Positions 17,369-27,127 of a stretch of 64,000 nucleotides of DNA are shown here, piece by piece. A program made the translations under genes and the position numbers. The notes under the pieces are model-generated. The model made no database searches and had not been told where the DNA came from. It worked only from the letters and a program-made list of their open reading frames with translations. This DNA comes from Rossellomorea aquimaris (GTDB taxonomy: Bacteria > Bacillota > Bacilli > Bacillales > Bacillaceae_B), in contig NZ_MINN01000074.1 of NCBI RefSeq assembly GCF_001877785.1, forward strand, positions 682,001 to 746,000. Reading direction: 5' to 3'. Position 1 is the stretch's first letter. Each line of letters starts with the position of its first letter.

Positions 17369-18118
17369 TCACCCGCTTTCCGTTTCAGCGGCATACTCGA
17401 CAATCAGGACGGTGATATTATCTTCCCCGCCGTAATCGTTTGCCAAATGAACGAGCTTCTCGCCTTTTTTCTCGAGAGAGTCATCATTTGATAAGATCTC
17501 TTTCATTTCTTGTTCTGAAACTTTATTCGATAAACCATCTGAGCATAAAAGCAAAACATCATCATCTTCAAACATGATCGTCTTAATATCCATCGTGATT
17601 GAGGTTTCAGTCCCGATCGCTCTCAAGATCACATTTTTCCTTGGATGGTGCTCGGCATCTTCCTTGGAGATTTCACCGCTTCTGACCAGTTCATTCACTA
17701 AAGTATGGTCCTCTGTCAGTTGATGAAATCCGTTTTCATTTAAAATATAACCCCTGCTGTCACCTATGTTGACAATGGTTGCAAACAGGGAAGTGCAGAT
17801 CGCACCAACCAGCGTCGTTCCCATCCCTTCACATTCACTATGGGATTGAGAATAACTATAAACTTCTTTATTTACTTCGTTAATAGTCGTTTTTAACCAA
17901 TTTTCAGCCTGGTCTGCAGTCTCGAATTTCTCCGTATTTTTCCACATGTCCTTCAAGCTTGTAATAGCCAATTGACTTGCCACATCTCCTGCACGATGTC
18001 CGCCCATACCATCCGCTACAACTGCGAGATAGTCTCCATGTGAATTTTTGAATACATCGACACTGTCTTCGTTATGTTGACGCACTTTCCCTTTATCCGT
18101 ATAAAAAACAGTTTTCAC
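17369..18118 (-). CDS. prpC: PP2C-type protein phosphatase PrpC
   Basis: A 249-residue Mn/Mg-dependent phosphatase opposing PrkC. PP2C motifs are visible: VRQHNEDSV near residue 12, VADGMGGHRAGDVAS (metal Asp), SECEGMGTTL, NIGDSRGY, LTEDHTLVNELVRSG, LLCSDGLSN and a final GGEDNITVLIVE. A ribosome-binding site (GAGGTGA) precedes the ATG. In B. subtilis rlmN lies directly upstream; here there is only a 237-base gap, so prpC-prkC likely uses a local promoter. Confidence 0.96.
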   Translation of the reverse strand: MKTVFYTDKGKVRQHNEDSVDVFKNSHGDYLAVVADGMGGHRAGDVASQLAITSLKDMWKNTEKFETADQAENWLKTTINEVNKEVYSYSQSHSECEGMGTTLVGAICTSLFATIVNIGDSRGYILNENGFHQLTEDHTLVNELVRSGEISKEDAEHHPRKNVILRAIGTETSITMDIKTIMFEDDDVLLLCSDGLSNKVSEQEMKEILSNDDSLEKKGEKLVHLANDYGGEDNITVLIVEYAAETESG

Positions 18119-18355
18119 TAGGTCACCTCTTCTCTTCTTTCCGCTCCCCTATGCAGAAGCTCCATCATCTTTTCCCGCCGTCCTGTTCATTACAAGGACC
18201 AAAAGACCCTCACGATGGGAAATGAAAAAATGGAACATAACATTATTACAATTTTCCCATAAAGTTATGCCGTACTTCTAGTAAATGTACGACTAATATC
18301 TGACGTTTTCCTGCTTGTAAAATACAAAATCTTTCAAAATACGATCGTTTTCGTT
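18119..18355. other. Gap between rsmB and prpC where rlmN is normally found
   Basis: Bacillus species usually carry rlmN (about 1.1 kb) here. The 237 bases hold no long reading frame and no fragment I can recognise as RlmN. An AT-rich segment (about 18200-18355) could hold the promoter for prpC-prkC, but no hexamer pair stands out. Confidence 0.6.
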
Positions 18356-19696
18356 TTAAGAACCCGTTTTGATGAAGCTGGAAATGTAAAAACCGTCGCC
18401 TCCAAAATCCTGCGGAAATATTTGAAGTTCATTGCCTTCTGTAAAAGCTTGTACTGCCTCAGGAAGATTTTTAAGAGGATATGCTTCGAATTCAGGATGG
18501 TCACTCAAGAAAGAGCGGATTGTCCCCTCATTTTCATTCTTGTCTACTGTGCATGTACTGTATACCAAAACCCCGCCGTCTTTCAGCAGGGGGGCAACCG
18601 CTGATAATATGTCGAGTTGAATTTTTTGAAGAGAAAGCAGATCTGCTTCTTTCTTTGCATATTTGATATCAGGTTTTCGTCGAAGCACCCCGAGACCGGA
18701 ACAAGGAGCATCAACCAAGATCCGGTCGAAGCTTCCCTCCTTGAACTTCTCACCGGCTTTTCTGCTGTCCAGCGTATCCGTGAAAACATTTGCAAGTCCG
18801 AGCCGTGATGCGTTCTCATCAATCAGCTTGACTTTATGCTTGTGCAAGTCAAGGGCCTGAACTTCTCCGGTCCCTCCAAGAAGTTCAGCGATATGAGTCG
18901 TTTTACCGCCAGGTGCGGCGCATGCATCCAAGACCTTCATGTCCTTCTTTACATCAAGGGCATGTGCCACCAGCATGGAGCTCTCATCCTGGATGGTCAG
19001 CTCTCCGTTCCGGTAAGCTTCCGTCTTCACCAGATTTCCTCGCACTGTTTGAACAGCTTCTCCAGCGACTGGACTCGGCTTCACTTCTATGCCTTCTCCA
19101 CTTAAGTTATGTATAAGTTCATTCCTGGACAACTTTGTTACATTGACACGTGCTGTCTGTTTTGGAGCAACCAAATTCATTTCGCACATTTCCCTTGTCT
19201 TTTCCAATCCAAATTGATCCGTCCAGCGTTTCACCAGCCAGAAGGGATGACTTGTTTCTATAGAAACCCTTTCGATCGGATCTTTAATCTCTTCCAGGGA
19301 AGGAACCCCTTTTCTTTGAATCGAACGCAGGACGCCGTTCACCAATCCAGAAATCCCTTTATGTCCCCTTTTCTTTGCAATTTCGACTGCTTCATGCAGC
19401 ACCGCTCTATCAGGGATGCGGTCAAGATAGACAATCTGGTAAAGTGATAACCTTAATAAATGGCGGACCCAGTCATCAAGCTTTCCCTTTATGAAGGGGG
19501 CAAGAAAATAATCCAATGTCAGTTTTCTCTGTATCGTTCCGTATGTCAGTTCCGTCAAGAGGCCGATATCTTTTTGGGGAAGCTCATTCTTTTCAATCAC
19601 AGAGTTCAATAACAGATTGCTGTATGATTGATTCTTCTCGACTGCCTCAATGACGTCCAGTGCAGCTTCCCTCACACTTTTCTTTTTTTTACTCAT
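18356..19696 (-). CDS. rsmB: 16S rRNA (cytosine-967-C5) methyltransferase RsmB
   Basis: A 446-residue SAM-dependent methyltransferase. An N-terminal NusB-like RNA-binding domain (residues about 1-140, AALDVIEAVEKNQSYSN...) precedes the Rossmann domain with DACAAPGGKTTHIAELL (SAM site), LVDAPCSGLGVLRRKPD (one catalytic Cys) and YSTCTVDKNENE (nucleophile Cys). It is transcribed directly after fmt with a one-base gap, within the priA-def-fmt-rsmB translation-initiation cluster. Confidence 0.96.
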   Translation of the reverse strand: MSKKKKSVREAALDVIEAVEKNQSYSNLLLNSVIEKNELPQKDIGLLTELTYGTIQRKLTLDYFLAPFIKGKLDDWVRHLLRLSLYQIVYLDRIPDRAVLHEAVEIAKKRGHKGISGLVNGVLRSIQRKGVPSLEEIKDPIERVSIETSHPFWLVKRWTDQFGLEKTREMCEMNLVAPKQTARVNVTKLSRNELIHNLSGEGIEVKPSPVAGEAVQTVRGNLVKTEAYRNGELTIQDESSMLVAHALDVKKDMKVLDACAAPGGKTTHIAELLGGTGEVQALDLHKHKVKLIDENASRLGLANVFTDTLDSRKAGEKFKEGSFDRILVDAPCSGLGVLRRKPDIKYAKKEADLLSLQKIQLDILSAVAPLLKDGGVLVYSTCTVDKNENEGTIRSFLSDHPEFEAYPLKNLPEAVQAFTEGNELQIFPQDFGGDGFYISSFIKTGS

Positions 19697-19697
19697 C

Positions 19698-20639
19698 TTA
19701 TTCTCCTAACTTCATTCCTTCTTCTAAATGAGCACCTGCTCCACGGAGGTAGTCGACAGCACTCATCCTTTTCTTTCCTGAAGGCTGCAGGTCTGTTATT
19801 TTTATCGCTGTTTCATTCCCGGTCGAAACGATGAAGCCGTCCTTTTCAATCCCGGTGATTTCCCCAGGCCTTGAAGAATGACTGCTGACTTTTTCACCCC
19901 ACCATATCTTCAGGACCGTGCCGTCCATTGTGGTATAGGCAACCGGCCAAGGATGCATCCCCCTGATATGGTTATAGATTTCTTCTCCTGATGCCGACCA
20001 GTCGATCTTTTCTTGTTCTCTCTTGATATTGCGGGCAAAGGTCGCCTTTGAATCATCCTGTTTCACCGGGGTCAGCTTTCCTGCCAATAGGTCAGGCAGG
20101 GTCTCGATCAGAAGCTTGGAACCGGCAGCACTCAGTTTATCATGCAGAGTGCCAACATGATCTTTTTCTTCAATTTCAACTTCAACCTGACTGATCATGT
20201 CACCCGCATCCAGCTTCTCAACCATATACATGATCGTGACACCTGTTTTTTCCTTGCCCTGAATAATGGAGTAGTGAATCGGCGCTCCGCCTCTCAGCTC
20301 TGGGAGCAGGGAGGCATGGACATTGATACAACCGTATTCTGGTGCTTCCAGCAGTTCCTTGGGAAGGATCTGGCCGAATGCAGCGGTTACGATCAGGTCT
20401 GGGTTCAATGCAAGTATTTCATCCAAATCCTCTTGATTCCTGATTTTCTCAGGTTGATAAACCGGGATACCGTGCTTCATTGCCTCTGCTTTAACAGGCG
20501 GGGGTGTCAATACACGCTTCCTTCCGACCGGTCTGTCCGGCTGCGTGACCACTGCTGTAACTTCATAATTTTCCTCGAGCAATGCCTGTAAGACCGGTAC
20601 TGAAAAATCAGGTGTTCCCATAAAAACAATCTTTGTCAT
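19698..20639 (-). CDS. fmt: Methionyl-tRNA formyltransferase
   Basis: A 313-residue enzyme that formylates initiator Met-tRNA using 10-formyl-tetrahydrofolate. Motifs are [18 protein letters not shown] at the N-terminus, [21 protein letters not shown] (catalytic Asn/His region) and [17 protein letters not shown]. The C-terminal OB-like tRNA-binding domain follows from about residue 205. Its start overlaps the def stop by four bases (ATGA), coupling formylation with deformylation. Confidence 0.97.
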   Translation of the reverse strand: MTKIVFMGTPDFSVPVLQALLEENYEVTAVVTQPDRPVGRKRVLTPPPVKAEAMKHGIPVYQPEKIRNQEDLDEILALNPDLIVTAAFGQILPKELLEAPEYGCINVHASLLPELRGGAPIHYSIIQGKEKTGVTIMYMVEKLDAGDMISQVEVEIEEKDHVGTLHDKLSAAGSKLLIETLPDLLAGKLTPVKQDDSKATFARNIKREQEKIDWSASGEEIYNHIRGMHPWPVAYTTMDGTVLKIWWGEKVSSHSSRPGEITGIEKDGFIVSTGNETAIKITDLQPSGKKRMSAVDYLRGAGAHLEEGMKLGE

Positions 20640-21121
20640 TCCGCTTCATACCTTTCCAGTTCTTCTTCACTAATATATTTTTCTATTTTCGTTGTGAAAA
20701 GGACCCCATGCAGATGATCGATTTCGTGCTGTATGGCGCGTGCCAGGAAATCTTTTGCATAAAATTCCACAAGCTTACCTTTTCGGTTATACGTACGCAC
20801 TTTGATCGATGAAGGACGTGAAACCTCTCCATACAGACCTGGAAAACTGAGGCAGCCTTCGAGATCGGTCTGTGTCCCATCAGTCTCTGCGATCTCGGGA
20901 TTGATTAACTCGATCGTTCCGGTGTCATCACCGATATCGACAATGGCAACCTGCAGATCGACACCTACCTGCGGGGCTGCGAGCCCGACGCCGTCTGCTT
21001 CGATCATTGTGTCATACATATTATTGAGTAGTTTTTTTAGTTTCTTATCGAATGCAGTTACCTTCTCACATTCTTTTTCCAAAATCGGATCAGGATGCAT
21101 TACAATCGGTAGTATAGCCAT
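20636..21121 (-). CDS. def: Peptide deformylase
   Basis: A 161-residue metalloenzyme removing the formyl group from new proteins. The three family motifs are present: [10 protein letters not shown] (motif 1, about 46-55), EGCLSFPG (motif 2 with the metal Cys) and [12 protein letters not shown] (motif 3, HExxH). The short length and motif spacing fit the type 1 (Def/DefB) class. It lies between priA and fmt, the standard order. Confidence 0.97.
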   Translation of the reverse strand: MAILPIVMHPDPILEKECEKVTAFDKKLKKLLNNMYDTMIEADGVGLAAPQVGVDLQVAIVDIGDDTGTIELINPEIAETDGTQTDLEGCLSFPGLYGEVSRPSSIKVRTYNRKGKLVEFYAKDFLARAIQHEIDHLHGVLFTTKIEKYISEEELERYEAE

Positions 21122-21147
21122 GGATATCCTCGACTTTCTATAGTACT

Positions 21148-23574
21148 TTACATCATCATATAAGGGTTCACATCAATGGAGATCGTTAACCCTCCGGATG
21201 CAAATTGCTGCTGAAATTGATCCAGCACTGTTTTAAGTGTGGGAGTGAGATTCGGTTCCCGCTTGTATTTTATCAAACATTGGTAACGATATCTATTTTT
21301 TATCCGGGGGATCGGAGAAGCTGCAGGACCAAGGATGATCGTGGAATCGGACAGGCGAGCCCGGACATAAGCGGATAATCTTTCCGCGATTCCAACGACT
21401 TTCATCAAATCTTCGTGACTCAATGTAATCATGGTGATGTAATAGAAAGGCGGATATGCTCCCATTTTCCTCATTGCCATCTCTTGCAAATAAAACCGGT
21501 CAAAATCGTGCTCTGCCGCCAATTCGATTGAATAGTGCTCGGGAGTATATGTTTGAACCACCACTTCCCCCGGCAGTGTGTGCCTGCCGGCTCGTCCGCT
21601 TACCTGGGTCAGGAGCTGAAAGGTCTTTTCTGCTGCACGGAAATCAGGTAAATGAAGCATTGTATCTGCACTCAGGACACCGACCAAAGTGATATTCGGA
21701 AAATCAAGACCTTTGGCGATCATTTGAGTGCCAAGAAGGATATCTGCCTTTCCTTCCCCGAATGCGGTAAGCAGCTTCTCGTGCGATCCCTTCCTGCTGG
21801 TTGTATCGACATCCATCCGGATGATCCTTGCCCCCGGAAGAAGTTTAGTAAGCTCCTCTTCCACCTTTTGTGTCCCGGTTCCGAAATAGCGGATATGTTC
21901 ACTGGTGCATTCCGGACAAGTATTCGGCACACCTTCTTCATAACCGCAATAGTGGCATTTCATCCCATTTGAAAAGCGATGGTACGTCAGTGAAATATCA
22001 CAATTCGGGCATTGGACGACAAAACCGCAGTCCCTGCACATAATAAATGATGAATGGCCTCTTCTGTTTAAGAAAAGTACAGTTTGTTCCCCTTTTTCGA
22101 GGCGAGTCTGAAGCTTATCAAACAGTTCCTGCGAGAACATTGAACGATTTCCGTTCCTTAATTCCTCCCTCATATCCACGACCGATACTTTAGGGAGATC
22201 CCCGTCATTCATCCGCTTATTTAGCGTCAACAATTGATAGACCCCTTTTGATGCACGGGCAAATGACTCCAGAGAAGGAGTCGCGCTCCCCAGGATGACG
22301 GGGCATTTATGGGTCTCCGCCCTCTGCACCGCTACATCCCTTGCATGGTAGCGGGGGTTTTCTTCCTGCTTGTAGCTTGTCTCGTGTTCTTCATCGATGA
22401 TGATGATTCCGATGTTTTCAAATGGGGCAAATATAGCCGACCTTGCCCCCACCACGACTTTCACTTCTTTCCTCTGGATCTTTCTCCATTCATCATATTT
22501 CTCCCCTACCGATAAGCCGCTGTGAAGGACGGCAACATCATCACCGAACCTCCCTTTGAAGCGATGGACCATTTGCGGGGTAAGGGAAATCTCGGGCACC
22601 AGCACAATCGCTTCTTTTCCTTCTTCCAATACCCGCTGGATGGATTGAAGATAAATTTCTGTTTTACCGCTTCCTGTCACCCCATAAAGAAGAAACGTCC
22701 GATGAAGGTTTTGATCGATCACGTCCAGGACCGGTTTGATTGCCTGGGACTGCTGCTCCGTCAGAGGCAGGGGAGAAGTCTGTTCAAATAACCGGTCTTC
22801 AAATGGATCACGGTATACTTCTTCCTCTTTTTCGACCAGCAGATCTTTTTTCACAAGCGTTTTGATTGTGGACGCTGTCGTCCCGGCACTTTCAATGATT
22901 TGATTAACGAGCAAAGGTGTACCGTCACTTGACGCATTGGAAATATAGCGCAGGACTTCTTTTTGTTTGCTGGCTTGGGGTGGCAGGCTTTCAAGAATCC
23001 CTTCAAGCTGATCCCTTTCAAAAGAAGGAAGTATTTTCCTTACGGTTTTTTTCTTTCCTCTGGCTTTGACTTTATAAACGACATCAACTTTCCCTTGTTT
23101 TACCTGTTTTTGGATGAGTGGAAGAAACCCCGCCTCATGGGCGGTCTTCCAGGAGGCTTCCCTGCTTTTCCTAAATAAACCGGATAAGGGGGCAGGCAGT
23201 TCTTCCAAGCTTGTCATGTCTTCCAACCTGAAAAACTTCTCATATTTTGCTTTCATGGCCGCAGGGAGCATCGCTTGAAACGCAGATATTTTAAAGCATA
23301 AGGTTCTTTCAGTGAGCCAGTTCCCCAATAATAGAAGCTCTTCGTTCAGCACAGGTACTAGATCCATTGGTTCAGAGATTGCTTTCAGCTTTGAAACCTC
23401 ACTTTTTTCTTTAAGTTCCATCACGAATCCCTGAATTTTCCTAGGACCAAATGGGACCACGACTCTCATTCCCGGTAAAATGCTTCCCATCCATTCTTCA
23501 GGTACAAGGTAATCGTAAGTGCGGTCTGTCTGCATGGCTGGAACATCTACTATGACACTAGCTACGTTCTTCAT
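21148..23574 (-). CDS. priA: Primosomal replication-restart helicase PriA
   Basis: An 808-residue 3'-5' helicase that reloads the replisome at collapsed forks. The N-terminal DNA-binding domain (about 1-250) is followed by the helicase core: GVTGSGKTEIYL (Walker A), VPEISLTPQM, IIIDEEHETSYKQ (DEEH box), GSATPSLES, and later GTQMIAKGLDFPNITLVG and QVSGRAGRH. Between them lie two zinc-binding clusters (CRDCGFVVQCPNCD and CHYCGYEEGVPNTCPEC). The C-terminal NPYMMM matches B. subtilis PriA. It overlaps coaBC by 17 bases. Confidence 0.97.
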   Translation of the reverse strand: MKNVASVIVDVPAMQTDRTYDYLVPEEWMGSILPGMRVVVPFGPRKIQGFVMELKEKSEVSKLKAISEPMDLVPVLNEELLLLGNWLTERTLCFKISAFQAMLPAAMKAKYEKFFRLEDMTSLEELPAPLSGLFRKSREASWKTAHEAGFLPLIQKQVKQGKVDVVYKVKARGKKKTVRKILPSFERDQLEGILESLPPQASKQKEVLRYISNASSDGTPLLVNQIIESAGTTASTIKTLVKKDLLVEKEEEVYRDPFEDRLFEQTSPLPLTEQQSQAIKPVLDVIDQNLHRTFLLYGVTGSGKTEIYLQSIQRVLEEGKEAIVLVPEISLTPQMVHRFKGRFGDDVAVLHSGLSVGEKYDEWRKIQRKEVKVVVGARSAIFAPFENIGIIIIDEEHETSYKQEENPRYHARDVAVQRAETHKCPVILGSATPSLESFARASKGVYQLLTLNKRMNDGDLPKVSVVDMREELRNGNRSMFSQELFDKLQTRLEKGEQTVLFLNRRGHSSFIMCRDCGFVVQCPNCDISLTYHRFSNGMKCHYCGYEEGVPNTCPECTSEHIRYFGTGTQKVEEELTKLLPGARIIRMDVDTTSRKGSHEKLLTAFGEGKADILLGTQMIAKGLDFPNITLVGVLSADTMLHLPDFRAAEKTFQLLTQVSGRAGRHTLPGEVVVQTYTPEHYSIELAAEHDFDRFYLQEMAMRKMGAYPPFYYITMITLSHEDLMKVVGIAERLSAYVRARLSDSTIILGPAASPIPRIKNRYRYQCLIKYKREPNLTPTLKTVLDQFQQQFASGGLTISIDVNPYMMM

Positions 23575-24781
23575 GCTGACCCCTCATTTGCTGAACGGCT
23601 GCCTTGAAGATTTCCTTTGAAGCTTCCTGTTTTGAAAGCAGCGGCAAGTGACGGACTGAATCCGCCGTGATAATGGATACCTTATTCGTATCTGTTCCAA
23701 AGCCCGAACCGGCTTCTTTCACATTATTCGCAATGATCATATCCGCATTTTTCTTATGCAGCTTCGCTTGCGCATATTCTTCTACATTCGTTGTTTCCGC
23801 TGCAAACCCGATTAAAAATTGTCCATCTTTACGTTCGCCAAGACTTTTAAGAATATCCCTGGTCCGTTCAAATTCCAGCACCAGACTGCCTTCCTTCTTC
23901 TTTAATTTTTGATCGAGGATTTCTTTAGGCCTATAATCTGCTACCGCCGCACTCTTGACCACGATATCTGCTTGATTGAATACGGAATGGACGGCCTCAT
24001 ACATTTCCTCCGCAGAATTCACTTGTATAAAATGGGCTCCTCTTGGCGGGGATAAATCAGTGGGACCGGAAATCAATGTCACTTCCCCTCCGAGCTGCAA
24101 AGCGGCCTCTGCCAATGCATAGCCCATCTTTCCCGTTGACCGGTTGGAGAAGAAGCGGACAGGATCCACCATTTCCCTTGTCGGGCCGGCAGTAATCACA
24201 ATGCGTTTCCCTTCAAGCAGCCTTTGTTCCGTCATCTTTTCCGTGAAGTGGTCATGGATGAGTTCAACGATCCTTTCGGGTTCCTCAAGTCTTCCTTTCC
24301 CGACATACCCGCAGGCTAAATAACCTTCGCCGGGTTCTATAAAGCGGCACCCGTCATCATACAGCCTCTGGATATTCCGCTGTACTGCAGGATGGTCATA
24401 CATATGTACGTTCATTGCCGGGGCAACCCACACAGGTGCAGTCGTGGCCAGGAGGGTGGTCGAAATCATATCATCCGCAATGCCATTCGACAGCTTTCCA
24501 ATAATATTCGCAGTCGCCGGGGCAACCAGGACGAGGTCCGGCCAATCGGCCAAATCGATATGTGCTATTTTAGAAGAATCCTTTTCATCAAACGTATCCC
24601 AGTAAACATCCTGTCTTGAAAGGGCCTGAAACGTAAGAGGTGTTACAAATTTCTGCGCGGACTCCGTCATGATGATTTTAACCTCCGCACCGCTTTGCAC
24701 GAGCTTACTTGTCAGAGCCGCGGCTTTATAAACGGCGATCCCACCGGTTACACATAATAGAATCTTTTTCCCCTGATTCAT
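23558..24781 (-). CDS. coaBC: Bifunctional phosphopantothenoylcysteine decarboxylase/synthetase
   Basis: A 407-residue fusion for two steps of coenzyme A synthesis. The N-terminal flavoprotein CoaC half has CVTGGIAVYKAAAL, VAPATANIIGKLSNGIADD and PAMNVHMYDHPAVQ, with the GYLACGYVGKGRL substrate loop. The C-terminal CoaB half has ITAGPTREMVDPVRFFSNRSTGKMG and KSAAVADYRPKE. A longer frame extends 40 residues upstream through the rpoZ terminator, but the GGGGGGACG ribosome-binding site and homology place the start at 24779-24781 (MNQGKKILL). Confidence 0.96.
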   Translation of the reverse strand: MNQGKKILLCVTGGIAVYKAAALTSKLVQSGAEVKIIMTESAQKFVTPLTFQALSRQDVYWDTFDEKDSSKIAHIDLADWPDLVLVAPATANIIGKLSNGIADDMISTTLLATTAPVWVAPAMNVHMYDHPAVQRNIQRLYDDGCRFIEPGEGYLACGYVGKGRLEEPERIVELIHDHFTEKMTEQRLLEGKRIVITAGPTREMVDPVRFFSNRSTGKMGYALAEAALQLGGEVTLISGPTDLSPPRGAHFIQVNSAEEMYEAVHSVFNQADIVVKSAAVADYRPKEILDQKLKKKEGSLVLEFERTRDILKSLGERKDGQFLIGFAAETTNVEEYAQAKLHKKNADMIIANNVKEAGSGFGTDTNKVSIITADSVRHLPLLSKQEASKEIFKAAVQQMRGQHEERS

Positions 24782-24835
24782 CGAACGTCCCCCCAGTTCT
24801 TTATTCTTTCTTATATTATGAAGGATTTTGAGTAA

Positions 24836-24895
24836 AAAAGAAAATAGGGCTGTCCCGGAAAGATTCATAAAATCTTCCGGGTCAACCCTCGGATT
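24836..24895 (-). terminator. Terminator after rpoZ
   Basis: A long imperfect stem on the minus strand: AGGGTTGACCCGGAAGATT pairs with AATCTTTCCGGGACAGCCCT around a TTATG loop, then TATTTTCTTTTTT. It ends the yloC-remA-gmk-rpoZ transcript before coaBC. Confidence 0.88.
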
Positions 24896-24919
24896 GTTCA
24901 TAAAGTCGAATTGTCTTTT

Positions 24920-25141
24920 TTACTCATCAGAGTAAACAGCTTTTTCGTCTCTTTCTTTCATGGATAGTTGACCTGCATGTATCTCTTCAAGCGCTTTTCC
25001 TACAAATTTTTGTGAAGAATACTTATCGAGGCGGAAATCACCGGTATCCTGCAGATTTCTGGCACGCTTAGCCGCGACACTTACTAAAGAATATTTGGAA
25101 TCGATTTTTTTCATTAATGAGTCAATGGATGGATATAACAT
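24920..25141 (-). CDS. rpoZ: RNA polymerase omega subunit
   Basis: A 73-residue small subunit that helps assemble RNA polymerase. It starts MLYPSIDSLMKKIDSKYSLV and contains the conserved VAAKRARNL and KFVGKALEEI segments. It begins immediately after the gmk stop, the standard gmk-rpoZ pair of Firmicutes. Confidence 0.96.
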   Translation of the reverse strand: MLYPSIDSLMKKIDSKYSLVSVAAKRARNLQDTGDFRLDKYSSQKFVGKALEEIHAGQLSMKERDEKAVYSDE

Positions 25142-25756
<615 letters not shown>

Positions 25757-26029
25757 TTATTTACCCTGCCCTTCTTCTTGCAAATCATCTTTATCTGTTA
25801 AGCGGTGAGCAACGGTTTCCGGTTGGACAGCCGACAGAATCACGTGATCGCTGTCTGTGATGATGACTGCCCTCGTTCTCCTTCCATATGTAGCATCCAC
25901 TAAAGTACCCCGGTCCCTTGCATCTTGAATCAGACGCTTGATCGGCGCAGATTCAGGACTTACAATCGAAATGATCCGGTTAGCTGATACAATATTGCCA
26001 AATCCTATATTGATGAGCTTAATAGACAT
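25757..26029 (-). CDS. remA: Biofilm matrix gene regulator RemA (DUF370)
   Basis: A 90-residue DNA-binding protein, beginning [20 protein letters not shown] with the conserved [23 protein letters not shown] core. In B. subtilis RemA activates matrix (eps, tapA) and osmoprotection genes. The open frame extends six residues further, but AGGAGGAGCGTC directly precedes the ATG at 26027-26029. It is followed without a gap by gmk. Confidence 0.95.
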   Translation of the reverse strand: MSIKLINIGFGNIVSANRIISIVSPESAPIKRLIQDARDRGTLVDATYGRRTRAVIITDSDHVILSAVQPETVAHRLTDKDDLQEEGQGK

Positions 26030-26085
26030 GACGCTCCTCCTAATCAATAGCTTAGTTTCTCCGTATGGTGGATAAACTAAACTTG

Positions 26086-26961
26086 TTATTCAACATTTTG
26101 TACTTGTTCCCGAAGCTTTTCTAGCGTTGACTTCAACTCTACCACCAATGCCGTGATGCTGGAATCATTCGACTTGGAACCAATGGTGTTCACTTCCCTG
26201 TTCATCTCCTGTATCAAGAAATCCAGTTTTCGGCCAATGGGTTCACCGAGAACCAAAGTAGAACGGAAATAAAGGATGTGGCTTTTCAAGCGGGTCAATT
26301 CTTCCGTGATATCCGACTTGTCCGCCATGATGGCCACTTCATTCATCAAACGGGCTTCATCAATCGCACCTTCACTGTATTCCGTCATTTTCTTTTTGAG
26401 TCGGTCCCTGTATTCAATGATGACACGCGGAGAAATACCGCTGAGTTCGGAAACTTTTTGTTCGAATTGATTCAAGTGAAGGTGGAAGTCCTCTTCAAGG
26501 GCCTCCCCTTCTTTCAGCCTCATTTCCTTTAATTCCTTTGCTGCCATGAGCACAGCATTCAATACCATTTGTTCAAGTTCTTCGTTTTCTTCTTCCATCT
26601 CTTCAATCGTAATGAACTCTTCCCGTGATAATAACTGATCTAGTTCCACTTCACCCTTCAAGGAGAAGCGGTGTTTGACTTCATGTACTAACTGATAATA
26701 ATCTTGAATGAGTTTCCAGTCAATATGCAGATTCCTATGTACAAGACCCTCACCGGAAATGGTGATGAAAATATCCACCTTCCCTCTCTTGATAAATCCT
26801 GAAATCTGTTTCTTGATTTTTTCTTCAAGCTTCATCAGCTGCCTCGGCAGCCTTATCGTACATTCATGAAATCGGTGATTCACCGATTTCATTTCGACTG
26901 TTACAGTATGTAGTCCAGAATCCAGATTGCTTCTTCCAAAGCCTGTCATGCTGACAACCAT
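26086..26961 (-). CDS. yloC: YicC/YloC-family endoribonuclease
   Basis: A 291-residue protein starting [12 protein letters not shown], with the YicC N-terminal domain ([12 protein letters not shown]) and the C-terminal DUF1732 region ending [23 protein letters not shown]. coli YicC is an endoribonuclease; the Bacillus protein is assigned by similarity and its substrates are not known to me. The frame extends upstream through the yloB terminator, so the start at 26959-26961 with GGAAGTGAG was chosen. It leads the yloC-remA-gmk-rpoZ group. Confidence 0.92.
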   Translation of the reverse strand: MVVSMTGFGRSNLDSGLHTVTVEMKSVNHRFHECTIRLPRQLMKLEEKIKKQISGFIKRGKVDIFITISGEGLVHRNLHIDWKLIQDYYQLVHEVKHRFSLKGEVELDQLLSREEFITIEEMEEENEELEQMVLNAVLMAAKELKEMRLKEGEALEEDFHLHLNQFEQKVSELSGISPRVIIEYRDRLKKKMTEYSEGAIDEARLMNEVAIMADKSDITEELTRLKSHILYFRSTLVLGEPIGRKLDFLIQEMNREVNTIGSKSNDSSITALVVELKSTLEKLREQVQNVE

Positions 26962-27072
26962 TACGCTCACTTCCAATCCCTGTGTATTAGTGTATGTAAT
27001 GTTGTTCGATATGTATAAAAACTCCCGGCTTACTTTCTTGGCGGGAATCAAAATGAACAGTCGGAAAATATG

Positions 27073-27111
27073 AAAAAAGGTAATAGAGGACAAAACTCTA
27101 TTACCTTTTGG
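27073..27111 (-). terminator. Terminator after the calcium ATPase gene
   Basis: AAAGGTAATAGAG and CTCTATTACCTTT form a perfect 13-base stem with a 7-base loop on the minus strand, followed by TTTC. It begins 17 bases beyond the yloB stop. Confidence 0.9.
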
Positions 27112-27127
27112 ATTATACCACATTCCA

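Noticed and set aside
24782..24901. A 40-residue N-terminal extension of CoaBC
   Set aside because: It reads through the rpoZ terminator hairpin and upstream of a strong ribosome-binding site; homologs start at MNQGKK.
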